A stretch of DNA of 64,000 nucleotides, from the NCBI GenBank assembly GCA_000955795.1, contig JYOB01000007.1, positions 62,001-126,000 on the forward strand. The letters are read 5' to 3'. The DNA is from Burkholderiaceae bacterium 26. Its GTDB lineage: Bacteria; Pseudomonadota; Gammaproteobacteria; Burkholderiales; Burkholderiaceae. The translations under genes and the position numbers were made by a program. Under the pieces are notes generated by a model, which saw only the letters and a program-made list of their open reading frames with translations, did no database searches and had not been told where the DNA came from. Shown one piece after another: positions 45,521 to 54,253 of the stretch (position 1 is the stretch's first letter; every line of letters begins with the position of its first letter).

Positions 45521-46819
45521 TCAGGCAAATCGGTCCTTGAGCTGGTAATACATGCCCACCGCCGGCAAAAACCACGGCGGGCCAAAGTGACCAGGAATGG
45601 CGCTCCACGTGCGATCTCGCCATGGGTTGGCGGCAGCGTCGCCGGCCATGACCGCAGCCATGCGCTCGCCCATGTGTACGGACATCTGCGTGCCGTGGCC
45701 GCTATAGCCCATCGAGTAGAACAGGCCTTCGTGCTCACCGGCGTGCGGTAGCCGGTCTTGTGTCATGTCGACGAGGCCACCCCAACAGTAATCCAGGCGC
45801 ACATCGCGCAACTGCGGGAAGGTTTCCGTCAAGCCGGCGCGCAGGATTTCCCCACTCACCGCGTCCTGTTGCGGGCTCGACACTGCAAAGCGCGCGCGAC
45901 CGCCGAAGACCAGCCGGTGATCTGGCGTGAGCCGGAAGTAGTGGTGGATATTGGCCACCGTCACGTAGGTGCGGCGCGCGGCCAGCAACGCATGCGCACG
46001 CTCCGCACCCAGCGGCTCGGTGGTGACGATAAAGCTGCCGATTGGCACGATGCGCCGGCGCAACCAGCCGAACGTGCCGTAACCGCCATGACGCGACGCG
46101 CCGGTCGCGAGCAACACTTGCTTGGCCTCGATCGTGCCACGCGTGGTGTGGAGGCGATGCATCTGCCCCTGCACGCGCTCGATGCGCTGCACACAGGTGC
46201 GCGTATGGACTTGCGCGCCCTGGCGTTGTGCCGCAATGGCCAAGCCCTGCGCAAAGCGGCCCATGTGCATCTGTCCGCTGCGCTTGTAAAGCAGGCCGCC
46301 ATGAAAGCGATCGCTCTGCACTTCAGCACGCACGCGGGCGGCATCGAGAATCTCCACGTCCGCATCCACACGATCTGCGATCAAGCGATCGGCACTACGC
46401 TGCAGTGCATCCATCTGATGCAGCCTGGTGGCAAGTTTCAATTTGCCGTTGCGTTGAAAATCGCAGGCAATGCCCTCGTCACGCACAATGCGTTCGACCG
46501 TATCCACGGCTGCATCGTAAGCGTGATACCAGGCGCGGGCGCGGTCTACGCCCACCTTGGCAGCCAGGTCGGCGTAGTCCACCGCCAGGCCGTTGTTCAC
46601 GTGGCCGCCGTTGCGGCCCGACGCCTCGGGTGCCACCCTCTCGCCCGCTTCCAGCACGACCACACTGGCGCCGCGTCGCGCCAGCGCCAGCGCTGCCGAC
46701 AACCCCGTGAAACCACCGCCGACGATCACCACGTCTGCCTGCGCGGGCAGATCGCGCACGTCCAGCACCAGCGCGGGCACCGAGTCGTTCCAGTAGGAGT
46801 CGAGTTTCATGGAGGTCAT
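45521..46819 (-). CDS. DAO-family FAD oxidoreductase (PuuB-like)
   Basis: A 432-residue flavoprotein. The N-terminal WND motif, then VVIVGGGFTGLSAALALA and EASGRNGGHVNNG, resemble gamma-glutamylputrescine oxidase and related amine oxidases. The C-terminus has GYSGHGTQMS for FAD contact. It likely oxidises an amine or amino-acid derivative to an aldehyde or keto acid. It lies in the leftward cluster with a HAD hydrolase and an aldehyde dehydrogenase, which fits amine catabolism. A run of ten C residues ends two bases before the ATG, leaving no Shine-Dalgarno. Confidence 0.85.
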   Translation of the reverse strand: MTSMKLDSYWNDSVPALVLDVRDLPAQADVVIVGGGFTGLSAALALARRGASVVVLEAGERVAPEASGRNGGHVNNGLAVDYADLAAKVGVDRARAWYHAYDAAVDTVERIVRDEGIACDFQRNGKLKLATRLHQMDALQRSADRLIADRVDADVEILDAARVRAEVQSDRFHGGLLYKRSGQMHMGRFAQGLAIAAQRQGAQVHTRTCVQRIERVQGQMHRLHTTRGTIEAKQVLLATGASRHGGYGTFGWLRRRIVPIGSFIVTTEPLGAERAHALLAARRTYVTVANIHHYFRLTPDHRLVFGGRARFAVSSPQQDAVSGEILRAGLTETFPQLRDVRLDYCWGGLVDMTQDRLPHAGEHEGLFYSMGYSGHGTQMSVHMGERMAAVMAGDAAANPWRDRTWSAIPGHFGPPWFLPAVGMYYQLKDRFA

Positions 46820-46821
46820 GT

Positions 46822-46831
46822 GGGGGGGGGG
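46822..46831. repeat. Homopolymer G10/C10 at a start codon
   Basis: Ten G on the plus strand (C on the coding strand) occupy positions -12 to -3 relative to the ATG of the FAD oxidoreductase, exactly where a ribosome-binding site and spacer should be. Length changes by slippage could alter translation. Confidence 0.8.
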
Positions 46832-46846
46832 CGATGGAGACTCTGC

Positions 46847-47512
46847 TTAGAGGCCGACAACACCGGGTAGACCGCTGATGTCCTGAATCTCGGTGTAACG
46901 GTACGCCGGGTTGCCCGGGCCGTGGCCGCGGTTGACGAACACCTTGTTGACGATACCGAGATCGTCGGCCGACATCAGGTCGTAGCGCAGGCTGGACGAC
47001 ACGTGCAGCACGTCTTCCGGGTTGCAGCCCAGTGAATCGAACATGTATTCGAAGGCCTTGAGGCGCGGCTTGTAGGCCTGGGCCTGCTGCGCGGTGTACA
47101 CGCGGTGGAACGGCGCACCGAGCATCGCCACGTTCTTCTGGATCTGCGCGTCGTCTGCGTTGGACAGGATCACCAGCGGGATTTCCTTGGCGACCTTGGC
47201 AAGACCTGCCGGCACGTCAGCATGCGGGTCCCAAGTCGGCACGGCGTCGTAATAGGCCTGGCCGTCGGTGTCGAAGTACTGGATCTTCCATTTCTTGCAC
47301 AGGCGGCGCACGGCGTTCTTCAGCACCACCTCGTACGGTTGCCAGTCGCCCAGCACCTCGTCAAAGCGGTAAGCCGTGAAGTCGGCAATGAACTGCTCCA
47401 TCTGCTCGGCCGGAATGCGATCGGCAAACAGCTCGCGCGTCATCTCGCCCATGCGAAACCGCGTGAGCGTGCCATAGCAGTCAAAGGTGATGTACTTGGG
47501 GCGGAAAGTCAT
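46847..47512 (-). CDS. Type II haloacid-dehalogenase-like HAD hydrolase
   Basis: A 221-residue HAD protein. Motif I is TFDCYGTL; DxYGT marks the L-2-haloacid dehalogenase branch. Motif II is LSNAD, motif III has KPRLKAFEY, and motif IV lies around SSSLRYDL. The nucleophilic aspartate is Asp10. It is encoded 27 bases upstream of the FAD oxidoreductase gene. True dehalogenase activity is not implied by family; such genes often accompany amine oxidases. A second HAD of the same type lies at 56808-57506. Confidence 0.85.
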   Translation of the reverse strand: MTFRPKYITFDCYGTLTRFRMGEMTRELFADRIPAEQMEQFIADFTAYRFDEVLGDWQPYEVVLKNAVRRLCKKWKIQYFDTDGQAYYDAVPTWDPHADVPAGLAKVAKEIPLVILSNADDAQIQKNVAMLGAPFHRVYTAQQAQAYKPRLKAFEYMFDSLGCNPEDVLHVSSSLRYDLMSADDLGIVNKVFVNRGHGPGNPAYRYTEIQDISGLPGVVGL

Positions 47513-47716
47513 GGTCTGAAGTCCTAAGGTCCTGAAGGTCGCTGCATTTATGCAGTCTTTGCAGCACGGTTATGACGAAATCATTGAAGCACGCAGACTC
47601 GCAACGGTTGTAGGGAAATGCGCCGTCTCACGTGAGAAAGCTGCTGTTTCCGATGGCACTCGCGGCATGCCATGCGGTCTGCACCGCCGGCGTGCCGCAC
47701 GCACCGCCAAGGCACG

Positions 47717-49198
47717 CTAGTGCGTCGCAGCAAAATCGATCAGCACACTTTTGAAGCGCAGGTTGGCCTCCACGGCTTGCCGGCCCAGATCCTTGCCGAT
47801 ACCGGATTGGTGATAGCCGCCCGTGGGGATCACGAAATCTGCGCTGCGCCCATAGCGGTTGATCCAGACCGTGCCCGCCGCGATGCCACGCATGGCTCGC
47901 AGCGCGCGTCCGATGTCTGCGGTGTGTACCCCGGCGGCCAGGCCGTAGTGTTCGTGCGCCGCGAGTGCCAGGCCTTCCTCTTCATCGTCGAAGGTCTGCA
48001 CCGTCAGCACCGGGCCGAAGATTTCTTCCTGCACGGCCGGGCTGTCGGCGCGCACGCCTTCGAGCAGCGTGGGCTGGAAATATGCCCCGCCAGGCCCGTC
48101 GCCAAACAGGCCGCCGCCGCAACGCACTTGCGCGCCGGCATCGCGCGCACGCTCCACGATGTCGAGAATGCGCGCCGCCTGGGCTTGCGAGATGATCGGC
48201 GGCAGCGTGGCCGTGTCATCCCAGGTGGCGCCAGGCCGCAGCGCGGCAAAGCGTGCGGTAATGCGCTCGATCAATGCCTGGGCAATGTGCCGTTGCACGA
48301 TCAGGCGCGAGCCAGCCACGCACACTTGTCCAGCGTTGCCGGTGATGGCGCCCGCGACAATGCCTGCCAGCCGGTCGATATCGGGCGCGTCGTCAAACAC
48401 GAGTTGCGGGCTCTTGCCGCCCAACTCCAGCGTGACGGGCTTTGGACCATGCGACGCACAGGTCGCCATGATGGCTGCGCCCGTGCGTGTTGAGCCTGTA
48501 AAGGTCATCTTGGAGATCAGCGGATGGCGCGTGAGCGCGTCGCCGGTAGTGCGGCCATCGCCCTGCACCACGTTGAACAGCCCCGGCGGCACGCCGGCTT
48601 CGATGGCCAGTTCTGCAAGTCGGATGGCGGAATACGGCGTCAGCTCGGATGGTTTGAGCACGACAGCGTTGCCGGCTGCCAGCGCCGCACCGACCTTCCA
48701 CGAGACCATCACCAGCGGGAAATTCCACGGTGTGATCGCGCCGACCACGCCGTAGGGCTCGGCCACCACCATCCCCAGGTTGTCGTGCCGCGTGGCCGCC
48801 ACGTCGCCGCCGAGCTTGTCGGCGTATTCGGCAAAGAAACGCAGGCCTTCGGCGGTGAATGGCACGTCCCAAGCTGCGGCATCGCGTAGCGGCCGGGTCG
48901 AGCACACCGCTTCAAGCGGCGCCATGTGCGCCACGTCGGCGTCGATCAGATCGGCCCAGCGGCGCAGCACACGCGCCCGGTCACGCGGGGCGCGGCGCGC
49001 CCAGTCAGTCGTACGCCAGGCATGCCAGGCGTCTTGCACGGCAGCATCCACTGTGGAGGCGTCAGCCAGTGGCAATTCTGCATGCACTGCGTTGTCGGAC
49101 GGGCGACGCACGGTAATGCGGTCCGCATCGGGCACAAGCCTGCCGCCGATGAAATGGCCCGAGGGTACGCGGATGGTATCTGGATCAAATTTGGCCAC
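47717..49198 (-). CDS. Aldehyde dehydrogenase (PuuC/betaine-aldehyde type)
   Basis: A 493-residue NAD(P)-dependent aldehyde dehydrogenase. ITPWNFPLVM, the catalytic glutamate in TLELGGKSPQ and the cysteine in GQVCVAGSR are present. The start is uncertain: no ATG lies near the family N-terminus. The GTG at 49198 is chosen because the protein then begins VAKFDPDTIRVPSGHFIGG, as relatives do. A C7 run lies just upstream. Much longer extension to 50308 runs antisense through another gene and is rejected. It probably oxidises the aldehyde made by an amine oxidase such as the neighbouring PuuB-like enzyme. It is divergent from the GNAT gene. Confidence 0.83.
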   Translation of the reverse strand: MAKFDPDTIRVPSGHFIGGRLVPDADRITVRRPSDNAVHAELPLADASTVDAAVQDAWHAWRTTDWARRAPRDRARVLRRWADLIDADVAHMAPLEAVCSTRPLRDAAAWDVPFTAEGLRFFAEYADKLGGDVAATRHDNLGMVVAEPYGVVGAITPWNFPLVMVSWKVGAALAAGNAVVLKPSELTPYSAIRLAELAIEAGVPPGLFNVVQGDGRTTGDALTRHPLISKMTFTGSTRTGAAIMATCASHGPKPVTLELGGKSPQLVFDDAPDIDRLAGIVAGAITGNAGQVCVAGSRLIVQRHIAQALIERITARFAALRPGATWDDTATLPPIISQAQAARILDIVERARDAGAQVRCGGGLFGDGPGGAYFQPTLLEGVRADSPAVQEEIFGPVLTVQTFDDEEEGLALAAHEHYGLAAGVHTADIGRALRAMRGIAAGTVWINRYGRSADFVIPTGGYHQSGIGKDLGRQAVEANLRFKSVLIDFAATH

Positions 49199-49442
49199 GA
49201 AATTGGGGGGGCGCCGAAAGTCCTGCACCCATATCGAAATGAGGTCATTGATGCTAGGCAGGAAGGCTCGGCATTTGGTTTCGTAACGGGGTGCGCTACC
49301 GCATCGAATTGCGAAACCGACACCCCCGACAGACGATGCTTGCAAATTGCGGGCAAACCCCAATTCGATCTGGCTCCGCGCTGCGATGTCGTCCAAGATA
49401 AGTGCCGGTGCCACCTTCATCCTTCGCCGGAAGGAACCTCCC

Positions 49443-50330
49443 ATGTCTTCCTCGTCCGTACCTGCCCAGAACCTGCCCGCCGACGACGGCGTGGTGCTGC
49501 GCCCCATGACTGCCGACGATCTGCCCCAGGCGCATGCCCTGTCGGAAGAGCAGCGCTGGCCGCACCGCCCGGCCGACTGGGCGCAGAGTTTTGCGCATGC
49601 CGAAGGCATCGTCGCCGAGCGCGACGGCGAGATCATCGCCACTGCACAACGTTGGCGCTGGGGGCCGCGCCATGCCAGCATCGGGCTGGTCATCGTGACG
49701 CCCGCATGCCAGGGCAGACGCATCGGCCATCGGCTGATGAGCGCGCTGCTCGATGGCCTGGACAACCACACCGTGCTGTTGCACGCCACCGCCGAAGGGC
49801 GTGGCTTGTACGAACGACTGGGCTTCGTGCGCACCGGCGAGATCCGCCAGCACCAGGGCATTGCGCAACCCACGCCGCTGATCGCCCTGCCCGCCGGCTG
49901 GCGCCTGCGCCCCGCCGGGCTCAATGAATCTGAGGATTTGCGCCGGCTCGACGCCCAGGCGCGGGGCATGCCGCGCGATGCATTGATCGACGATCTGCTC
50001 GCCAGCGCAGATGCCTGCGTCGTGCTGGACGACGACGGCGAGGCGCGCGGCTTCGCAATGCTGCGCCGATTCGGTCGCGGCCATGTCATCGGCCCGGTGA
50101 TCGCCCCGGATGCCGAAAGCGCCAAAGCGCTGATCGCGCATCTGGCGGGTGTCAATGCCGGCCATTTCACACGCATCGACATCGATTTCGACAGCGGCTT
50201 GGCCGAATGGCTGGAAAGCATCGGCCTGCTGCGCGTGGATGCGCCCACTACCATGGTGCGCGGCGAGCCGCTGACCACACCGCCCGGTGCGCCCGCGCTG
50301 TTTGCCATCGTGACCCAGGCAATGGGTTAA
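49443..50330 (+). CDS. Tandem GNAT N-acetyltransferase
   Basis: A 295-residue protein with two GNAT-like halves. The first (about 17-145) carries the acetyl-CoA-binding motif VTPACQGRRIGHRLM and LYERLGFVRTGE. The second (about 160-290) is more degenerate and may be structural or bind substrate. The start at 49443 lies just after AAGGAACC. It is 28 bases upstream of the GhrA-like gene, so the two may be co-transcribed. The substrate could be an amine, given the neighbours, but this is inference. Confidence 0.83.
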   Translation: MSSSSVPAQNLPADDGVVLRPMTADDLPQAHALSEEQRWPHRPADWAQSFAHAEGIVAERDGEIIATAQRWRWGPRHASIGLVIVTPACQGRRIGHRLMSALLDGLDNHTVLLHATAEGRGLYERLGFVRTGEIRQHQGIAQPTPLIALPAGWRLRPAGLNESEDLRRLDAQARGMPRDALIDDLLASADACVVLDDDGEARGFAMLRRFGRGHVIGPVIAPDAESAKALIAHLAGVNAGHFTRIDIDFDSGLAEWLESIGLLRVDAPTTMVRGEPLTTPPGAPALFAIVTQAMG

Positions 50331-50358
50331 CCCCCGAACACTGCGCCGACCGCTCATC

Positions 50359-51291
50359 TTGAAGACCACGTTCCTCTACAAGTCCGACCCTGTTCGCGGC
50401 CGGCAATGGGCGGAGGTGTTCCGCCAGCACGCGCCGGACATCGACTTTCGCATCTGGCCCGACATTGGTGACCCGCTTCGGGTGCGCTTTCTTGCGGCTT
50501 GGGAGCCGCCCGCCGATATCACTTCGCACTTCCCGCATCTGGAGGTGCTGTTCTCCTCAGGCGCGGGGGTCGACCAATTCAACTTTGCAGCGCTGCCGCC
50601 CTCGCTGCCCGTGGTGCGCATGGTGGAGCCCGGCATCGTGCGCGGCATGGTCGAGTACGTCATACATGCCGTGCTGAGCCTGCATCGCGACATTCCCGCG
50701 TACCGGCGCCAGCAGCAGGCGGAGCAGTGGCATCCGCTGCCGGTGCGGCCAGCCAATGAACGCCGCATTGGTGTGCTGGGGCTCGGTTCGCTGGGGCAGG
50801 CCGTGCTCACCCAGTTGCAAGGGTTCGGCTTTGATTGCGCGGGCTGGAGCCGGTCGCGCCATGCAATTGACGGCGTGCACTGCTTTGCCGGGCATGAGGA
50901 ACTGACGGCGTTCCTGGCGCGCACCGATATCCTCATATGCCTGATGCCGTTGACCGATGCCACTCGCGGCGTTCTCAACGCAGCGCTGTTCGCACAGCTC
51001 CCACAAGGGGCCGCGCTGGTGCATGTCGGCCGCGGTCCGCAGCTAATGAACGACGACTTGATCGCGGCGCTTGATAGCGGGCAGCTCAGCGAAGCCATGC
51101 TGGACGTGACCGACCCCGAGCCGTTGCCCGCCGGCCATGTGTTGTGGCACCACCCACGCATCCACATCACGCCGCACATTGCCAGCATGACGCAACCGCT
51201 TTCCGCGGCAGCGGTTGTGATCGACAACCTGCGCCGCTTCGCTGCGGGCAAACCCATGGTCGGGCTGGTGGACCGCTCGCGCGGCTACTGA
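50359..51291 (+). CDS. ghrA: Glyoxylate/hydroxypyruvate reductase A-like dehydrogenase
   Basis: A 310-residue NAD(P)-dependent 2-hydroxyacid dehydrogenase, close to the 312 residues of E. coli GhrA. SSGAGVDQF, the dinucleotide motif GVLGLGSLGQAVL, LVHVGRG (the catalytic Arg region is diverged in position) and LWHHPRIHITPHIAS with the catalytic His are present. The start is TTG at 50359. It probably reduces glyoxylate or hydroxypyruvate, or a keto acid produced by the adjacent aminotransferase. Confidence 0.85.
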   Translation: MKTTFLYKSDPVRGRQWAEVFRQHAPDIDFRIWPDIGDPLRVRFLAAWEPPADITSHFPHLEVLFSSGAGVDQFNFAALPPSLPVVRMVEPGIVRGMVEYVIHAVLSLHRDIPAYRRQQQAEQWHPLPVRPANERRIGVLGLGSLGQAVLTQLQGFGFDCAGWSRSRHAIDGVHCFAGHEELTAFLARTDILICLMPLTDATRGVLNAALFAQLPQGAALVHVGRGPQLMNDDLIAALDSGQLSEAMLDVTDPEPLPAGHVLWHHPRIHITPHIASMTQPLSAAAVVIDNLRRFAAGKPMVGLVDRSRGY

Positions 51292-51447
51292 AACCGCAGG
51301 TAAAACGTCGCGCCGCACGATCTGCTGCTGCGCGCCGAACAACAGCAGCCCGCTGCGTTCTGCCCGCGCAAAGCAGCACCAAGGCAGGGTTCGCTCGGCC
51401 TACTCTTGAGTCCATTGATTGCCTTCATTGCCCGTACGGACTCTGCC

Positions 51448-52848
51448 ATGACCCAGCTCACCGATCTGCCGCAGCTTGCCTCGCTTGACGCCATCGACCG
51501 CGCACACCTGATCCACCCGGTCGCATCGTGGCGCACCCACGAGCAACGCGGGCCGACCGTGCTGACATCCGGGCGCGGTTCATGGCTGACCGACGCGCAT
51601 GGCAACGAATTGCTCGATGCCTTTGCGGGCCTCTGGTGCGTCAACGTCGGCTATGGCCAGGAGAGCGTGGTGCAGGCTGCCGCCGAACAGATGCGCCGCC
51701 TGCCCTACGCCACGGGCTATTTTCATTTCAGCAGCGAGCCCGCCATCCGCCTGGCCGACAAGCTCGTGGAGATCACGCCGCGCTCGCTCAATCACGTCTA
51801 TCTCACGCTCGGTGGCTCGGAGGCGGTGGACGCGGCGGTGCGTTTTATCGTCCAGTACTTCAACGCTGTCGGCAAGCCGACGAAGAAGCATTTCATTTCG
51901 CTGGAGCGCGGGTACCACGGCTCTTCGTCCACGGGCGCGGGGCTGACGGCACTGCCGGCGTTCCATCGCGATTTCGACTTGCCACTGCCGACGCAGCACT
52001 ACATCCCGTCGCCCAACCCATACCGTGCGGCCAACCCGGCGGATGCGCAGGGCATCATCGCCGCGTCGGTGGCGGCGTTGCGTGCCAAGGTGGCAGACCT
52101 CGGCGCAGACAACGTCGCCGCGTTCTTCTGCGAGCCGATCCAGGGCTCTGGCGGCGTGATCGTGCCACCCAAGGGCTGGCTCAAAGCCATGCGCGACGCC
52201 GCCCGCGAGCTGGATATTCTGTTCGTGGTGGATGAGGTCATCACCGGTTTTGGCCGCACCGGCCCGATGTTTGCCTGCGATGCCGAAGGCGTCGACCCCG
52301 ACATCATGACGATGGCAAAGGGGCTCACGGCGGGCTATGTGCCGATGGGTGCGACGCTGATTTCCGACCAGATTTACGCGGGCATTGCCGACGGCGCACC
52401 CGCCGGCGTGCCTATCGGCCACGGCGCCACATACTCGGCCCATCCGGTCAGCGCGGCGGTGGCGCTGGAAGTGCTGCGCCTGTACGAAGAAGGCGGCATC
52501 CTCGCCAATGGCCAGCGCGGCGCGGCCACTTTTGCGGCCGGGCTGGACGGTCTGCTTGCGCACCCGCTGGTAGGCGACTCACGCCATCGTGGCCTGTTGG
52601 GGGCGCTGGAACTCGTGAGCGACAAGGCCTCCAAGCGAGGCTTTGACGCTGCGCTTGGCCTGCCCAATCTTATTGCCTCGGCTGCCTATGGCAACGGCCT
52701 CGTGTTCCGGGCGTTTGGCGACAACATCCTGGGCTTTGCGCCCGCGCTGACCTACACCGAAGACGAGTTCGCGCAGCTCTTCACGCGCCTGAAAAAGACG
52801 CTCGACGATGTGTTGGCCATTCCGGCCGTGCGCGCCACGCTCGCCTGA
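51448..52848 (+). CDS. Class III PLP aminotransferase (omega-transaminase, SpuC-like)
   Basis: A 466-residue aminotransferase. The PLP pocket features ERGYHGSS, VVDEVITGFGRTG and MTMAKGLTAGYVPMGA, where the lysine forms the Schiff base. It resembles polyamine and beta-alanine:pyruvate transaminases. ATG 51448 is chosen over an upstream in-frame start at 51406 because the latter gives non-family residues. The downstream Lrp/AsnC gene probably encodes its regulator. With the aldehyde dehydrogenases in this region it would convert a primary amine to an aldehyde, then an acid. Substrate is not fixed by sequence. Confidence 0.88.
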   Translation: MTQLTDLPQLASLDAIDRAHLIHPVASWRTHEQRGPTVLTSGRGSWLTDAHGNELLDAFAGLWCVNVGYGQESVVQAAAEQMRRLPYATGYFHFSSEPAIRLADKLVEITPRSLNHVYLTLGGSEAVDAAVRFIVQYFNAVGKPTKKHFISLERGYHGSSSTGAGLTALPAFHRDFDLPLPTQHYIPSPNPYRAANPADAQGIIAASVAALRAKVADLGADNVAAFFCEPIQGSGGVIVPPKGWLKAMRDAARELDILFVVDEVITGFGRTGPMFACDAEGVDPDIMTMAKGLTAGYVPMGATLISDQIYAGIADGAPAGVPIGHGATYSAHPVSAAVALEVLRLYEEGGILANGQRGAATFAAGLDGLLAHPLVGDSRHRGLLGALELVSDKASKRGFDAALGLPNLIASAAYGNGLVFRAFGDNILGFAPALTYTEDEFAQLFTRLKKTLDDVLAIPAVRATLA

Positions 52849-52939
52849 TGCAACCGGTGGCAACCCGCCGCAACAAGCTGACACAAGACACGCTGGCTGC
52901 CGCAGAATCGGATCTATCTTCCACGCCTTCGCCCCTGCC

Positions 52940-53434
52940 ATGACCGAAGCCCTCAAGATCGATCGTCTAGACCTGCGCATCCTCGCCCAACTGCAGAAGA
53001 ACGGACGCATGACCAACGTGGACCTGGCCGATGCCGTGGGCCTGTCGCCCAGCCCGTGCCTGATCCGTGTCAAGCGCCTGGAGCAGGCGGGTTACATCTC
53101 CGGCTATGGCGCGCACATCCGCCTCGAAAAGCTGGGCGATACGCTGACTGTGTTCACCGAGGTCACGCTGTCCGACCACCACCGCGAAACCTTCGTGCGT
53201 TTCGAAGCGGCCATCCGTGAGGTGGACGAGGTGCTGGAATGCCACCTGCTCTCGGGCGGCTACGACTATCTGCTGCGCTTCATCACCCGGGGCGTCAATC
53301 ACTACCAGGAAGTGATTGAAGACCTGCTGGAGCGCAACATCGGCATTGCCAAGTACTTCAGCTACATCGTTATCAAATCGCCATTCATCAAAACGCACTG
53401 CCCGATCGAACGGCTCTTTCCCAACCAACGCTGA
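52940..53434 (+). CDS. Lrp/AsnC-family transcriptional regulator
   Basis: A 164-residue regulator with an N-terminal helix-turn-helix (LDLRILAQLQKNGRMTNVDLADAVGLSPSPCLIRVKRLE) described here only by region (about residues 10-50), and a C-terminal RAM domain that binds amino acids (about 70-150). The family motif GYDYLLRF is present. It lies 91 bases after the aminotransferase gene and 70 bases before the cupin gene. It probably controls this amino-acid or amine catabolic cluster in response to its substrate. Confidence 0.88.
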   Translation: MTEALKIDRLDLRILAQLQKNGRMTNVDLADAVGLSPSPCLIRVKRLEQAGYISGYGAHIRLEKLGDTLTVFTEVTLSDHHRETFVRFEAAIREVDEVLECHLLSGGYDYLLRFITRGVNHYQEVIEDLLERNIGIAKYFSYIVIKSPFIKTHCPIERLFPNQR

Positions 53435-53504
53435 CGCTACCCCGTACCTGAGGCTGCCGCCGCTCGAAACCACGGCCGCTTCGATACGGTAAGAAGCCAC
53501 CCGC

Positions 53505-54233
53505 ATGACGACTGCTCTGATGCTGCACCGCGCCGATGGCGCTCCTCTCTCGACCACGTTCCGGCCAGCCGCCCTGAGCCCCGACGATCCCTTCGCGCAA
53601 GAACGGGAAATCGCCTGGGAAGGGCCAAACGCCATGAGCGCCGGCCGAGCGAGCTTTGTTGGCGAACGGGATGTCGCACGCTTTCCGCATACCGAGACGC
53701 TGGCCGTCGTCGATGGCGAGCTAACGCTCACGTCACCGGGCTCGGCACCGCACGTGATCGGCCCGGGCTCCGGCGCGGTCATCACATCCGGCACGGCCGT
53801 GCGCATCGAGGCCGCCGCTGGCGTTCGATTCGTGTTCTGCGCCGCGGCCTGCAATACGTCTACAACGCCCACAACGCCGGCACTCATCCCGCTGCACGCG
53901 GATGCGGACTTCAAGCCGTCGGGCAGTCCGGCCCCCGAGGTTCTGGTTGGGCCTGCCCCGCAGTGCCGTAGCGACAACGTCTTCACCGACGAGCAAACGC
54001 AGTACCGCGCAGGCACCTGGGATTCGACGCCCTACCACCGCATCGTTCGCGCACATCCAGTGAACGAGTTCATGTACGTGCTGGATGGCGGCGTGCAGTT
54101 CGCTGGCCCGGATGGCAGCGTGCTATCCGTGAGCACCGGCGATGCCATCTTCGTGCCGCAGGGCGCCTCCATCGGATGGCAGAGTACCGAGCGCGTCGCC
54201 AAGTTCTACGTGGTGCAGAACGCGCAGGCCTGA
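53505..54233 (+). CDS. Bicupin protein
   Basis: A 242-residue protein with two cupin folds at about 45-115 and 150-235. The second has HPVNEFMYVLDGGVQF and GDAIFVPQGASIGW, matching cupin motifs but with some metal-binding His replaced. The first is less conserved. Catalytic and binding-only roles are both possible. It is 20 bases upstream of the FAD oxidoreductase gene, so the two are probably co-expressed. Such pairs occur with amine or amino-acid oxidation genes. Confidence 0.78.
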   Translation: MTTALMLHRADGAPLSTTFRPAALSPDDPFAQEREIAWEGPNAMSAGRASFVGERDVARFPHTETLAVVDGELTLTSPGSAPHVIGPGSGAVITSGTAVRIEAAAGVRFVFCAAACNTSTTPTTPALIPLHADADFKPSGSPAPEVLVGPAPQCRSDNVFTDEQTQYRAGTWDSTPYHRIVRAHPVNEFMYVLDGGVQFAGPDGSVLSVSTGDAIFVPQGASIGWQSTERVAKFYVVQNAQA

Positions 54234-54253
54234 ACGAACGAGGAAAACGATCC

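Noticed and set aside
49199-50308. N-terminal extension of the aldehyde dehydrogenase by 370 codons
   Set aside because: The extension is antisense to the GNAT gene, Ser/Arg/Pro-rich and unlike any aldehyde dehydrogenase.
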